From assembly GCA_017306865.1 (NCBI GenBank), contig JAFKHH010000016.1, positions 186,001-250,000 on the forward strand: a stretch of 64,000 nt of DNA. The letters are read 5' to 3'. The DNA is from Filimonas sp. GTDB lineage: Bacteria; Bacteroidota; Bacteroidia; Chitinophagales; Chitinophagaceae. Made by a program: the position numbers and the translations under genes. Below the pieces are notes generated by a model. It had not been told where the DNA came from. It searched no databases and was given only the letters and a program-made list of their open reading frames with translations. Positions within the stretch are counted from its first letter, which is position 1. Every line of letters begins with the position of its first letter. Shown here piece by piece: positions 42,026 through 50,801 of this stretch.

Positions 42026-44401
42026 ATGCTGAAAAGAATAATGCTCCCGTTACTGGCCCTGTGTATATGTTTTGCAGGTATAGGCCAGGTGACTGTGGGC
42101 TCTGTGTCAGGCACTGTTACTTCCATAGAAAACGAACCTGTAGAACTAGTTTCTGTTTCTTTAATAGAACTTAATAAAAGTACACTTACCAATACGAAAG
42201 GCAGCTATACGCTGAGTGGCATACAACCAGGCAAGTACACTATACGCATTCAAATGATCGGGCTGAAAGAAAAAGACATTTCAGTAGAAGTGAAAGCGGG
42301 TGAAAATACTGTTGTTGATTATAAGCTAACAGAAGAAAACATACAAGCACTACAGGAAGTGCGGGTAGTACACCGTATAAATAAATTTTCCCGGAAAGAA
42401 AGCCCTTATGTAGCAAGAATGCCACTTAAATACCTGGAGAATCCGCAAGTATATAATTCCGTTCCGAAAGAATTGATCACAGAACAAATGGCAGTAGACC
42501 TGGGCAGTGTTACAAAGAATGTACCTGGCGCAGGCATTCCGATGATTGCAAACCAGGGACGTGTAACATTACGCTCCCGCGGTTTTGAAACAGAACCCAA
42601 TGCGCGCAATGGTGTAGCCGGTGCCGCATTTTCTTTCCTGGACAATGCTAATCTTGAGCGCCTGGAAGCTATCAAAGGCCCGTCTTCTACTTTATTCGGC
42701 ACAAGCATTTCCAGCAGCTATGGTGGTTTGTTTAACCGTGTAACGAAGAAGCCGTATAATGCAACCGGTGGTGAGGTAAGCTATACTGGTGGTAGCTGGA
42801 ATTTCAATAGACTGGCGGTTGACTTTAATACGCCGATAAATGAAGATAAGACAGCACTATTCCGTATTAATGGCGCTACTACTTTCGAAAAGAGTTTCCA
42901 GGATAATGGTTTTACCAACAGCGTGGCATTAGCGCCAAGCTTTTCTTACCAGGTAAATGATCGTTTATCCTTATTGCTGGATGTTGAGTTTGGACAAGCG
43001 AAAGGCACATCTGTAGTACGTTTCAATCCTTTTACCGGCAGCAATAAAACACAGTCTATTGTGGACATGCGCTTCCCTTACAAAAAAACGTTCCTGGGAG
43101 ATGATGTGGCATACACTACTCAGATGCTGAATATATTTGGACAGATCAATTACAAAATATCTTCACAGTGGACGTCGCAAACAGTTTTTTCCCGCGCAAG
43201 ATCTACGATCAACGGATATATTACTGCACTGAACGGACGTACGGATAGCACATTACGTGCAAGCGTGATCATAGGCAATACGAACTTTATTGCAACAGAT
43301 ATTCAACAAAATTTTATAGGTGATTTTAAAATAGGACAGTTCCGTAACAGGATGGTGATTGGTCTTGATTACTATAACAACTATAACACTTTTGACCGTG
43401 TAACAGTGAATGGCCCTACGGTAAACTTCTTCAACACACCGGCGTCCTACCGTGTAACACGTTTTACACTGGATTCCTTGACATCGTCTGGTACACCACG
43501 TAAAGAGAAGAATAGTGATGACACATATGCGGCATATGTATCTGATGTATTCAACATTACTGACAAGCTAATGGTAATGGGCAGTGTGCGTGTAGACAAC
43601 TACCACTACAATGGAGTGTATAATGTTATGACTGGTACTACTTCCGGCGGCCTGGGTGCAGGCGGTGTACAGGCTGGCCCTTATACACAAACTGCTATCT
43701 CACACAAGTCAGGTATCGTATATGAGGTGGTAAAGGACAAGGTGTCTTTGTTTGGCAACTACCTGAATGGATTTTTTAACATTAGCGGATCAGATAAAAA
43801 TGGTAACGCATTTAAACCGCAGCATGGTAACCAATGGGAGACTGGTGTAAAGGTGGATGTGTTTGATCATAAACTTGTAGGTACAGTAAGCTACTACGAC
43901 ATCAATGTATCCAATGTATTACGTACAGACCCTACAGATGCCAACTATTCTATACAGGATGGCACACAATATAGCAAGGGTATAGAGATAGACCTGACAG
44001 CGAACCCTGTAACAGGGCTGAACATCGTAGCCGGTTATGCATATAACAAGAGCAAGTTTACAAAGGCGGATTCTTCTGTGTTGAATTTACGCCCTGCTTT
44101 ATCCGGGCCGGAAAACATGTTTAACTTCTGGGTAAGCTACCGTTTTAGCAATGGTCCGCTGAATGGATTTGGCGCAGGTTTTGGCGGCAATATTGGTAGT
44201 ATGTCTTATCAGACTAATACAAGAACAGCAAAGGTGATTATTCCATCTTACCAGATATTTGATGCGACGATCTTTTATGATCAGCCAAAATTCAGGATAA
44301 GCTTAAAAGCAGATAACATTACGAGTGAGCAGGCATGGTCGGTTCGTTTAACACCGCAACCACCTGCAAGATTCCTCGGCAGCTTTGCTTTAAAATTTTA
44401 A
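42026..44401 (+). CDS. TonB-dependent outer membrane receptor (siderophore type)
   Basis: A 791-residue outer membrane active transporter. After a signal peptide (cut near residue 20) comes a carboxypeptidase-regulatory-like domain (about 26-110, with GSYTLSGIQPGKYTIRI), a plug domain (about 130-245; RSRGFETEPNARNG, LERLEAIKGPSSTLFGT) and a 22-strand barrel that ends in Phe (SFALKF). Layout and plug sequence are those of ferrichrome- or siderophore-type receptors. It is paired with a DUF4198 gene, a combination that suggests metal uptake. A CACTTTTG box (41995-42002) is a possible -7. Confidence 0.92.
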   Translation: MLKRIMLPLLALCICFAGIGQVTVGSVSGTVTSIENEPVELVSVSLIELNKSTLTNTKGSYTLSGIQPGKYTIRIQMIGLKEKDISVEVKAGENTVVDYKLTEENIQALQEVRVVHRINKFSRKESPYVARMPLKYLENPQVYNSVPKELITEQMAVDLGSVTKNVPGAGIPMIANQGRVTLRSRGFETEPNARNGVAGAAFSFLDNANLERLEAIKGPSSTLFGTSISSSYGGLFNRVTKKPYNATGGEVSYTGGSWNFNRLAVDFNTPINEDKTALFRINGATTFEKSFQDNGFTNSVALAPSFSYQVNDRLSLLLDVEFGQAKGTSVVRFNPFTGSNKTQSIVDMRFPYKKTFLGDDVAYTTQMLNIFGQINYKISSQWTSQTVFSRARSTINGYITALNGRTDSTLRASVIIGNTNFIATDIQQNFIGDFKIGQFRNRMVIGLDYYNNYNTFDRVTVNGPTVNFFNTPASYRVTRFTLDSLTSSGTPRKEKNSDDTYAAYVSDVFNITDKLMVMGSVRVDNYHYNGVYNVMTGTTSGGLGAGGVQAGPYTQTAISHKSGIVYEVVKDKVSLFGNYLNGFFNISGSDKNGNAFKPQHGNQWETGVKVDVFDHKLVGTVSYYDINVSNVLRTDPTDANYSIQDGTQYSKGIEIDLTANPVTGLNIVAGYAYNKSKFTKADSSVLNLRPALSGPENMFNFWVSYRFSNGPLNGFGAGFGGNIGSMSYQTNTRTAKVIIPSYQIFDATIFYDQPKFRISLKADNITSEQAWSVRLTPQPPARFLGSFALKF

Positions 44402-44418
44402 CAGCATAACTCTTCACC

Positions 44419-44457
44419 AGATCAGCGTTCCGAACATGGAACGCTGATCTAATTTTT
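44419..44457 (+). terminator. Terminator of the TonB receptor gene
   Basis: AGATCAGCGTTCC and GGAACGCTGATCT form a 13-bp stem with loop GAACAT, followed by AATTTTT, 17 bases after the stop. It may reduce but not abolish read-through into the DUF4198 gene. Confidence 0.88.
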
Positions 44458-44486
44458 AGGAATATCTTTTTGAAACTTTGCATAGT

Positions 44487-45200
44487 ATGAAAACAATTTA
44501 TTTATCTGTCCTATTCCTTTTGGCAAGTCTTGTATCTTATGCTGATGGTTACTGGCTGGAATTAACTGGCTCTGGTAAAGTTGGTGACACGGTGCATATC
44601 CGTATCAGGTATGGTGGCGTGGATGAGCAAAAGAACCGCTATATTAAAAGCGGTACGGACTTAGATAAAATGAAGGGATTTGAATTGTTTTCGTTTGATG
44701 CGGCAGGACATAAAAAAATCATTCCTATTCAACAATATGATTCATCCTGGGCAGGCTATTTCATTCCTTCATCCGATGGACAATATACCATACTTGCAAA
44801 AAACGAAACACTACCTGTTGTAGAAAGGCCGGATAGCTTACAGAATATAAAACCTGTACAGTACTTGTGTGCTTCATACAATGTCGGGATTAACTCAAAA
44901 CAACTGGCACCGGTACAATATTTAGATATACGTGTAATGCTGGAAAAAAATACGATCATCGCCCATCCGTTTATACAACAACAGCCTGTTGTGAAAGGAA
45001 CGAAGTTGCGCATTTTTTATCCAGACAATCATGATGAACCTGTGACAGTAGATAATGAGGGGAAAGCCGTAGTAAATGTAATAACGAAAGGACTTTACCT
45101 CGTTCGCTTAGATTGGGTTGATCATACGCCAGGTTCATACAAAGGAAAAAAATACTATGCAATCAGGCACAGATGTGATTATGCTGTAGAGGTGAAGTAA
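44487..45200 (+). CDS. DUF4198-type periplasmic protein
   Basis: A 237-residue exported protein (signal peptide MKTIYLSVLFLLASLVSYAD). It has Ig-like beta domains: YWLELTGSGKVGDTVHIRIRYG at the start and KGLYLVRLDW near the end, matching DUF4198 / NikM-like proteins, which often accompany TonB receptors for metals. There are no transmembrane segments besides the signal. The ATG at 44487 is preferred to the TTG at 44478. Confidence 0.8.
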   Translation: MKTIYLSVLFLLASLVSYADGYWLELTGSGKVGDTVHIRIRYGGVDEQKNRYIKSGTDLDKMKGFELFSFDAAGHKKIIPIQQYDSSWAGYFIPSSDGQYTILAKNETLPVVERPDSLQNIKPVQYLCASYNVGINSKQLAPVQYLDIRVMLEKNTIIAHPFIQQQPVVKGTKLRIFYPDNHDEPVTVDNEGKAVVNVITKGLYLVRLDWVDHTPGSYKGKKYYAIRHRCDYAVEVK

Positions 45201-45314
45201 TTTTTGTGCTACAGATGTCATTACATTAAGAATGGAGCTGACGGGGAAAAATCCCCTCTGCATTGAGGTCACTTTCTGTTATCTTACTTGTCTACTCAAC
45301 TTCAATCCTATCAT

Positions 45315-45935
45315 ATGGCACGATTTACTGTAACAGCATATAATTATTCTCCCAATAATTGGAACTTATGTAGCAGTTACCGTTTCGCTCCCGATCCGTT
45401 ACTTTCTCTTTGCGTTGTACAATCTTATCCTTTTCCAAGAGCCACGTCACCAGCCACGCCGGGAAAACAAACTTTTAGTTGGGAACCCATTTTTTCTTTT
45501 GCGGCATTGTTTCACAGACATGGACATGTTGGTGTTATTAATACTACTCCTGCAAGTGCTCAGCTCAATGCAACAAACATTATAGTTGATCGTGACCTCA
45601 TTCACTTTACGCAAACAAGACAAGATGCTCCGGAAGATTTTTTCATGATAGAGACTGACAGAGTTCCTATGCCTAGCGGGAACCATATTGGGATTGGTTC
45701 TTTTCATACACGTACAGTATGTTGCTTTGTAAAAGATACTCAGCCCAACAGCAGGTACTTATTTAGGCCTACTGGCCCTTTAAGTATTTTCTTTGCCAGC
45801 AATTCGATGACTGGTAGCGTCATTACACCGGAAAATGAGAGCAGGATGTTCGATTTAAATTTTCCTGAGGGTGAAACAAACATAGAGGTTTCTCTCACAC
45901 CACAAAGTGTATGGCAGTTAGGAAGAATGCAATAG
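45315..45935 (+). CDS. Unrecognised 206-residue protein
   Basis: I do not recognise this protein. It has no signal peptide or membrane segment, starts MARFTVTAYNYSPNNWNLC, contains four cysteines scattered over the sequence and a stretch rich in aromatic and Pro residues, and ends VSLTPQSVWQLGRMQ. The strand-rich composition suggests a beta-sandwich. No promoter-quality box was found upstream. With the RhuM-Fic gene it forms the most accessory-looking part of the window. Confidence 0.6.
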   Translation: MARFTVTAYNYSPNNWNLCSSYRFAPDPLLSLCVVQSYPFPRATSPATPGKQTFSWEPIFSFAALFHRHGHVGVINTTPASAQLNATNIIVDRDLIHFTQTRQDAPEDFFMIETDRVPMPSGNHIGIGSFHTRTVCCFVKDTQPNSRYLFRPTGPLSIFFASNSMTGSVITPENESRMFDLNFPEGETNIEVSLTPQSVWQLGRMQ

Positions 45936-45975
45936 ATAAAACGAACTATATGAGCTGCCTATAGAGTTATTGCTT

Positions 45976-46971
45976 CTAGTTTTTATTATTAATAAGATTC
46001 ACCACAACTTTAATCATTATTTCTTTTTCTGCAGGCTTGCTTTCTGCTATCATAAGGGTTAATGCGACCAGGGCATTGTTCGCAATACGTTTTGCACCAT
46101 CCTCTTTGTACAACAATCCATTTTTTTCCATAAACCAAACAAATATAAAAGCAGCTATCCGCTTATTTCCGTCAGAGAAAGAATGATTCTTAACAATAAA
46201 GTATAATAAATGAGCCGCCTTTTCTTCTACACTAGAATAAAGTGATTCCCCGCCAAAAGTTTGATAAATAGCAGCAAGCGATCCTTTAAATGATTCATCC
46301 TTTTCATTTCCAAATAAACTGCTACCACCAAAAGTCTTTTTCAATTCAGCAATCGCGTTCATGGCACTCTCATAAGTAATAACAAATACGTCGTCAGACG
46401 TAGTGCCAGTAATTTCTACTACCTGGTGATCATATTTATCTAATATATCGAGCGCATAGGCGTAATCAGAAAGCACTTTCAAAAGTCCGGTAGCTTCATC
46501 TGAGTTTAATTGTTTGGCATCAACAATATTGCCTAGTAGCTTCACGGCCTGGCGCAGCTCTTCCAGTTGTTCTGTTTGTTTTTGAAAACATTTTTGGTCG
46601 ATGGCATACCCTTTAAGTAAATAATCTTTAAGTACCTGGTTAGCCCAAATACGGAAGCGGGTCCCCTGCTTGGAATTTACTCTATAGCCAATAGAAATTA
46701 TCATATCCAGGTTATAATACACTAACTCTCTGGAAATCTGCCTTTTACCTTCCTGACGAACTGTTCGGAAATTCCGAACAGTTGATTCCTGGCCTAACTC
46801 GCCGGATTCATAAATATGCGTAATATGTTCGCTGATATTAGCTTTACTACTCTTAAACAATTTAACGATTTGCCCCTGTGTCAGCCATACTGAATCATTT
46901 TCCAGCTTTACTTCTACAGAAATATTCCCATCCTGCGATTCATACATCAATATTTGCTTGCTCTCATCCAT
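45976..46971 (-). CDS. RhuM-Fic/Doc fusion protein
   Basis: A 331-residue protein. The N-terminal half (about 1-150) is a RhuM domain (VWLTQGQIVKLFKSSKANIS, RELVYYNLDMIISIGYRVNS). The C-terminal half has the Fic/Doc core HSFSDGNKR at residues 263-271, fitting HxFx[DE]GNxxR, so it may transfer AMP or phosphate to a protein. Similar RhuM-Fic proteins occur in accessory regions of many bacteria. No small antitoxin gene adjoins it; the nearest minus-strand gene upstream is an unrelated exported protein. The coding sequence contains a 25-base palindrome at 46759-46783. Confidence 0.88.
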   Translation of the reverse strand: MDESKQILMYESQDGNISVEVKLENDSVWLTQGQIVKLFKSSKANISEHITHIYESGELGQESTVRNFRTVRQEGKRQISRELVYYNLDMIISIGYRVNSKQGTRFRIWANQVLKDYLLKGYAIDQKCFQKQTEQLEELRQAVKLLGNIVDAKQLNSDEATGLLKVLSDYAYALDILDKYDHQVVEITGTTSDDVFVITYESAMNAIAELKKTFGGSSLFGNEKDESFKGSLAAIYQTFGGESLYSSVEEKAAHLLYFIVKNHSFSDGNKRIAAFIFVWFMEKNGLLYKEDGAKRIANNALVALTLMIAESKPAEKEIMIKVVVNLINNKN

Positions 46972-47146
46972 GATTGATAATTTTCATATATAAACGCTCC
47001 CGAGTAAAATATTCATGTACCCAGATGGTTCTTTTTATAAAAGATTTTTTCTCCTTTCTAAATATAATTTATTTCAGGTCAATATTTTCCTTTCGTCTTT
47101 TCAAACAGAACAAGGACAATATTTCGCTTCTTTTTCCATAAACAAA

Positions 47147-47175
47147 AACCGCTCAACTTTTTACGTTGAGCGGTT
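47147..47175 (-). terminator. Terminator of the YXWGXW gene
   Basis: AACCGCTCAAC and GTTGAGCGGTT form an 11-bp stem. On the minus strand it is followed by TTTTTGTTT, 36 bases after the stop of the 47211-48113 gene. Confidence 0.85.
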
Positions 47176-47210
47176 ACACGCTTTATCACTGTCCACCGTA
47201 TTCTTATAAT

Positions 47211-48113
47211 TTATCTTCTTGTGTGTTCGTTATGCCTTTGTTCGTGAGCAGGTCTATTTTCTCCTCTCTGCATACGATTAATACTTTGTTGCTCTTGTGC
47301 ATTTGGTGCAGGTCTACCTGCAGCACGGCCGCGACCGTTATTCTGATCCATGTTTTGAGGACGTGGCTGTCCTGGCGCTACATGATGAGCTGCCACCTGC
47401 CCTTGCTGGTTAAAGCGTTGTCCATTCACACCATCCATTGCCATTGTCCGGGGATGCCCGCCATTACTGCTCGCCAGTTGGTTTCTATTACTTCCCGCGT
47501 TTGTTTCATGAGATTGTTGAAGAGAGGTAGCAGATACGTGTCGCTGATTTTCATAAGACCGTTCCTGTTGTGTTGGTTGAGCAGTAACGCCACCTGTTCC
47601 GTTAAAACTATTACGGTTGACTACTACATTATTGTTATTGATAACTGTCTTGTCGATGTAAGTGTTGTGAATAACAGTTGTGTTCACATTGGTAACAGAG
47701 GTGTTGTAACGAAAGACATTTCCCGCCCATGCACCACCACCATAACCGACACCACCATAACCAAAGCCATAATTTATGCCTCCGTAAAAGCCTACATGTG
47801 CGCCCCAGTAACCAGCATGCCACCTATATATTCCACCTGTAAAGCCCCAATAGCCGGGTGTCCATAACAAGCCAGGGCTCGGAGGTGCTATCCATACACC
47901 AGGCACCCAGTAGTAACCGGTGGGACCATAATACCAATAGCCTGGCGTCCAGAGATACCCTGGCGTAGGACAAGGCGGTTGTGTATATACTGGTATAGCT
48001 GGCGGAGCTGTATGAACTGAAATACCAACAGACAAACTTACCTGTGCAGAAGCTTTTATTGCAAACTGAAAAATACCCAAACAGAGTATTAATACAGAAA
48101 GAGGCTTTTTCAT
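47211..48113 (-). CDS. YXWGXW-repeat exported protein
   Basis: A 300-residue exported protein (signal peptide ends near residue 23, KASAQ). The middle part holds tandem repeats of the WTPGYWxxGPxGYYWVPGxW kind, the YXWGXW family signature, then a glycine/tyrosine stretch (GINYGFGYGGVGYGGG). The last 150 residues are rich in Asn, Gln, His and Arg and low in complexity. The function is unknown; such proteins are usually in the envelope. Confidence 0.85.
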   Translation of the reverse strand: MKKPLSVLILCLGIFQFAIKASAQVSLSVGISVHTAPPAIPVYTQPPCPTPGYLWTPGYWYYGPTGYYWVPGVWIAPPSPGLLWTPGYWGFTGGIYRWHAGYWGAHVGFYGGINYGFGYGGVGYGGGAWAGNVFRYNTSVTNVNTTVIHNTYIDKTVINNNNVVVNRNSFNGTGGVTAQPTQQERSYENQRHVSATSLQQSHETNAGSNRNQLASSNGGHPRTMAMDGVNGQRFNQQGQVAAHHVAPGQPRPQNMDQNNGRGRAAGRPAPNAQEQQSINRMQRGENRPAHEQRHNEHTRR

Positions 48114-48267
48114 ACGAAGTGATTTAAAATGATCAATACTCTATTGATTGATTAAAATTCATATCGTTTAAAAAAGAACCTGCGGGTGTCGTTAAAAGAA
48201 TGTTAGTTCCGTCTTTACAGAATATGTTTTAATGCATGAGATTAAAGAGGCTATCATTGCATCAAGC

Positions 48268-48300
48268 AAAAAGCCGCTCAATAATTTGAGCGGCCTTTTT
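48268..48300 (-). terminator. Terminator downstream of tRNA-Gln
   Basis: GCCGCTCA and TGAGCGGC pair around ATAATT. On the minus strand the stem is followed by TTTTTG, one base after the tRNA end. Confidence 0.85.
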
Positions 48301-48301
48301 G

Positions 48302-48372
48302 TTACCCGACCTGGATTCGAACCAAGACAAGCAGAACCAGAATCTGCGGTACTACCGTTATACTATCGGGCA
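48302..48372 (-). tRNA. tRNA-Gln (anticodon CUG)
   Basis: A full cloverleaf on the minus strand. Acceptor arms TGCCCGA/TCGGGTA pair (48366-48372 with 48303-48309), the anticodon stem is GCAGA/TCTGC with loop TTCTGGT, giving anticodon CUG, and the T arm contains GGTTCGAATCC. The discriminator base is A, and CCA is not encoded. It reads CAG codons. A terminator follows directly. Confidence 0.9.
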
Positions 48373-48481
48373 ATAGTGGACGGCAAAAGTAAGGATTTGT
48401 ATTGCTGGTGCCAAGTTTTTGTTCGAATCAGTTATAAAAGAACAGGATATAATATTATTTTTTCATCTATACATCACCCTT

Positions 48482-49471
48482 CTATTTCAATATTTGCTCT
48501 ATACGGGAAAGCTCCTCTTTGCTGAATATGATATTATCCAGCGCCTTCAGGCAATCTGTCAACTGCTGTGTTTTACTTACGCCGATCAATACAGAGGTAA
48601 TGCGCTCATCCTTCAGTATCCACGCAAGCGCCATTTGCGCCAGCGTCTGCCCGCGCTCACCAGCCAGCGTATTCAAGTCCTGTATGCGCTGCAGTGTTTC
48701 CTGTGTCAGTTGATTCTCTTGCAAAAAGCCATGCGGCTTTGCTACGCGGGAATCTTCCGGAATGCCTTTCAGGTATTTGTCTGTCAACAAGCCTTGCGCC
48801 AGTGGAGAAAACGGAATGCAACCTACGCCTTCGTTACCCAGCAGGTCCAGCAAGCCACCTTCTATCCAACGCTCAAACATGGAGTATTTGGGCTGATGGA
48901 TGAGACATGGCGTACCTAATTCTTTCAGTATGGCAAACGCTTTAGCAGCCTCTTCTGCTTTATAGTTAGAAAGACCAACGTACAATGCTTTGCCTTGTCT
49001 TACAATGAGGTCAAGTGTACGCATTGTTTCTTCCAGCGGAGTTTCCGGGTCCGGGCGATGATGATAAAAAATATCTACATAGTCCAGTTGCATTCTTTTT
49101 AAACTTTGATCAAGACTGGATACCAGGTATTTTTTAGAACCCCAGTCTCCATAAGGACCATCCCACATGGTGTAGCCGGCTTTTGTAGAAATGATCAGTT
49201 CATCCCGGTACGGGCGGAAATCTTCATGCAACAGCTTGCCAAAGTTTTCTTCCGCAGAGCCGGGAGGTGGTCCATAATTATTTGCAAGATCGAAATGCGT
49301 AATACCACTATCAAAAGCAAGACGAAGAATAGCGCGGCTGTTTTCCAGTACATCTACATGACCGAAGTTGTGCCAGAGGCCAAGAGAGACTGCGGGTAAT
49401 TTAATACCGCTTTTACCGCATCTCCTGTATTGCATATTGGTATAGCGTGAAGGGCTGGCTATATAGCTCAT
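48482..49471 (-). CDS. Aldo/keto reductase (YghZ / GprA-type)
   Basis: A 329-residue NADPH-dependent aldo/keto reductase. The catalytic Asp and Tyr are in HFDLANNYGPPPGSAEE, Lys in IISTKAGYTMWDGPYG, and His in DIFYHHRPD. The TKAGYxMWxGPYGxWGSKKY stretch marks the L-glyceraldehyde-3-phosphate reductase (YghZ) subgroup that detoxifies aldehydes, including methylglyoxal. There are no co-transcribed neighbours. Confidence 0.9.
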   Translation of the reverse strand: MSYIASPSRYTNMQYRRCGKSGIKLPAVSLGLWHNFGHVDVLENSRAILRLAFDSGITHFDLANNYGPPPGSAEENFGKLLHEDFRPYRDELIISTKAGYTMWDGPYGDWGSKKYLVSSLDQSLKRMQLDYVDIFYHHRPDPETPLEETMRTLDLIVRQGKALYVGLSNYKAEEAAKAFAILKELGTPCLIHQPKYSMFERWIEGGLLDLLGNEGVGCIPFSPLAQGLLTDKYLKGIPEDSRVAKPHGFLQENQLTQETLQRIQDLNTLAGERGQTLAQMALAWILKDERITSVLIGVSKTQQLTDCLKALDNIIFSKEELSRIEQILK

Positions 49472-49593
49472 ACGTGTGATTTGTTTAGGCTTAAAAATAA
49501 GCTATTCACTGCAGAGGCATAAAGAGCGGCGAGAAATTTATTCACCCAAAATGCAACGGGGCTTAACAACAAATCAGCCGGTAATAAGCAACA

Positions 49594-49620
49594 AAAAAGC
49601 CACCCAACGACGAGTGGCTT
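49594..49620 (-). terminator. Terminator of the OmpA lipoprotein gene
   Basis: AGCCAC and GTGGCT form a stem about nine bases apart; on the minus strand it is followed by TTTTTTG, 37 bases after the stop at 49657. Confidence 0.75.
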
Positions 49621-49656
49621 ATAAAGGAACCGTAAGAACCAAAAGAGTAAACCAAC

Positions 49657-50571
49657 TTATTTAGCAGGCGGTGGCACTGGCTGTGAGCCTCCCGCTTGTG
49701 GTGTTTCCAATAGTTTAAAGAATTGATCCAGTTGTGGCAGGATCACAATTCTGGTACGACGGTTGGCAGCTTTACCATCCGGCGTGTCATTACTTGCTAC
49801 AGGCAGGTATTCGCTACGGCCTGCTGCTGTAATGCGGGAAGGTGTAATGCCATATTGATTTTGCAACAAGCGTACTACCGATGTTGCACGTTTCACACTC
49901 AGATCCCAGTTATCCAATAATACACCACTTCTGTATGGTACATTGTCTGTATGGCCTTCTACCATAAATTCTATGTTCGGCTGATTGTTCAGCACAGCAG
50001 CTACTTTACCCAATACCTCTTTTGCACGGTCTGTTATATCATAGCTACCACTTTTAAACAACATTTTATCCGAGATGTCAATGTACACCACGCCTTTATC
50101 TACTTTGATATTGATGTCCTTATCATCCAGGTTGCCGATAGCACCTTTCAGGTTCATCACCAATGCCATATTCAACGAGTCCTTTCTTGCAATAGCAGAT
50201 TGCAGGTCTTTGATGTATGCATCTTTTGCGCCTATATTTTCTAATGATTTTTTTATGCTTTCAGCTTGTGAACCAGAAATAACTGACAAGTCTTTTAGCT
50301 GATTCAGCATTTGCGAATTGTTTTGTTTTAGCATTTCAGACTGATCAGTCATATTGCTCAAACGGGATTCATACAAGGCCTTTCTTTTTGCAAATGCAGC
50401 GCTGGAGTCGCGGCCTTGTTGTTCACAGTCACGGAGTTTACCTTGCAGCTCAATATAAGCACCGTTCAACTGGGAGTATTTAGCTTCTGATTCTCGTAGT
50501 TTCTTCGGGCTTACGCATGAAAACAAGGCCAGTGAGCAGGACCCTGCCAGTAACAAATACTGTAGTTTCAT
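49657..50571 (-). CDS. OmpA-family lipoprotein with coiled coil
   Basis: A 304-residue envelope protein. The signal ends in a lipobox (LALFSC, lipidated Cys19), followed by a coiled-coil region of about 110 residues and an OmpA-type peptidoglycan-binding domain (about 165-285; FMVEGHTDNVPYRSG, DLSVKRATSVVRLL and NRRTRIVILPQ). It anchors the outer membrane to peptidoglycan, like Pal or the motility-associated OmpA proteins. A proline-rich tail follows. Confidence 0.93.
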   Translation of the reverse strand: MKLQYLLLAGSCSLALFSCVSPKKLRESEAKYSQLNGAYIELQGKLRDCEQQGRDSSAAFAKRKALYESRLSNMTDQSEMLKQNNSQMLNQLKDLSVISGSQAESIKKSLENIGAKDAYIKDLQSAIARKDSLNMALVMNLKGAIGNLDDKDINIKVDKGVVYIDISDKMLFKSGSYDITDRAKEVLGKVAAVLNNQPNIEFMVEGHTDNVPYRSGVLLDNWDLSVKRATSVVRLLQNQYGITPSRITAAGRSEYLPVASNDTPDGKAANRRTRIVILPQLDQFFKLLETPQAGGSQPVPPPAK

Positions 50572-50801
50572 AATTATTTATTTAATGTGCAATTAAAATA
50601 ACCACGCATGTTGAAGTTTGTTCATTAACATAAACAAAGGAGGCATTGCATAGCTATTCAAATAATAAGAAGCATTTCAGCTTCTGTTTAACAGGACATG
50701 GTATCCCAAATTGTTTGCCAATTCATGCCAATAACAAGCTTATTATGTAAATTGTTTTGACTGTCATAATTTTATTGGCCTAAAACCACTGTTAATACAA
50801 T

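Noticed and set aside
46972-47146. Antitoxin gene next to the RhuM-Fic gene
   Set aside because: The 240 bases upstream hold no plausible ORF with a start and coherent sequence; one short plus-strand frame is AT-rich chance coding.
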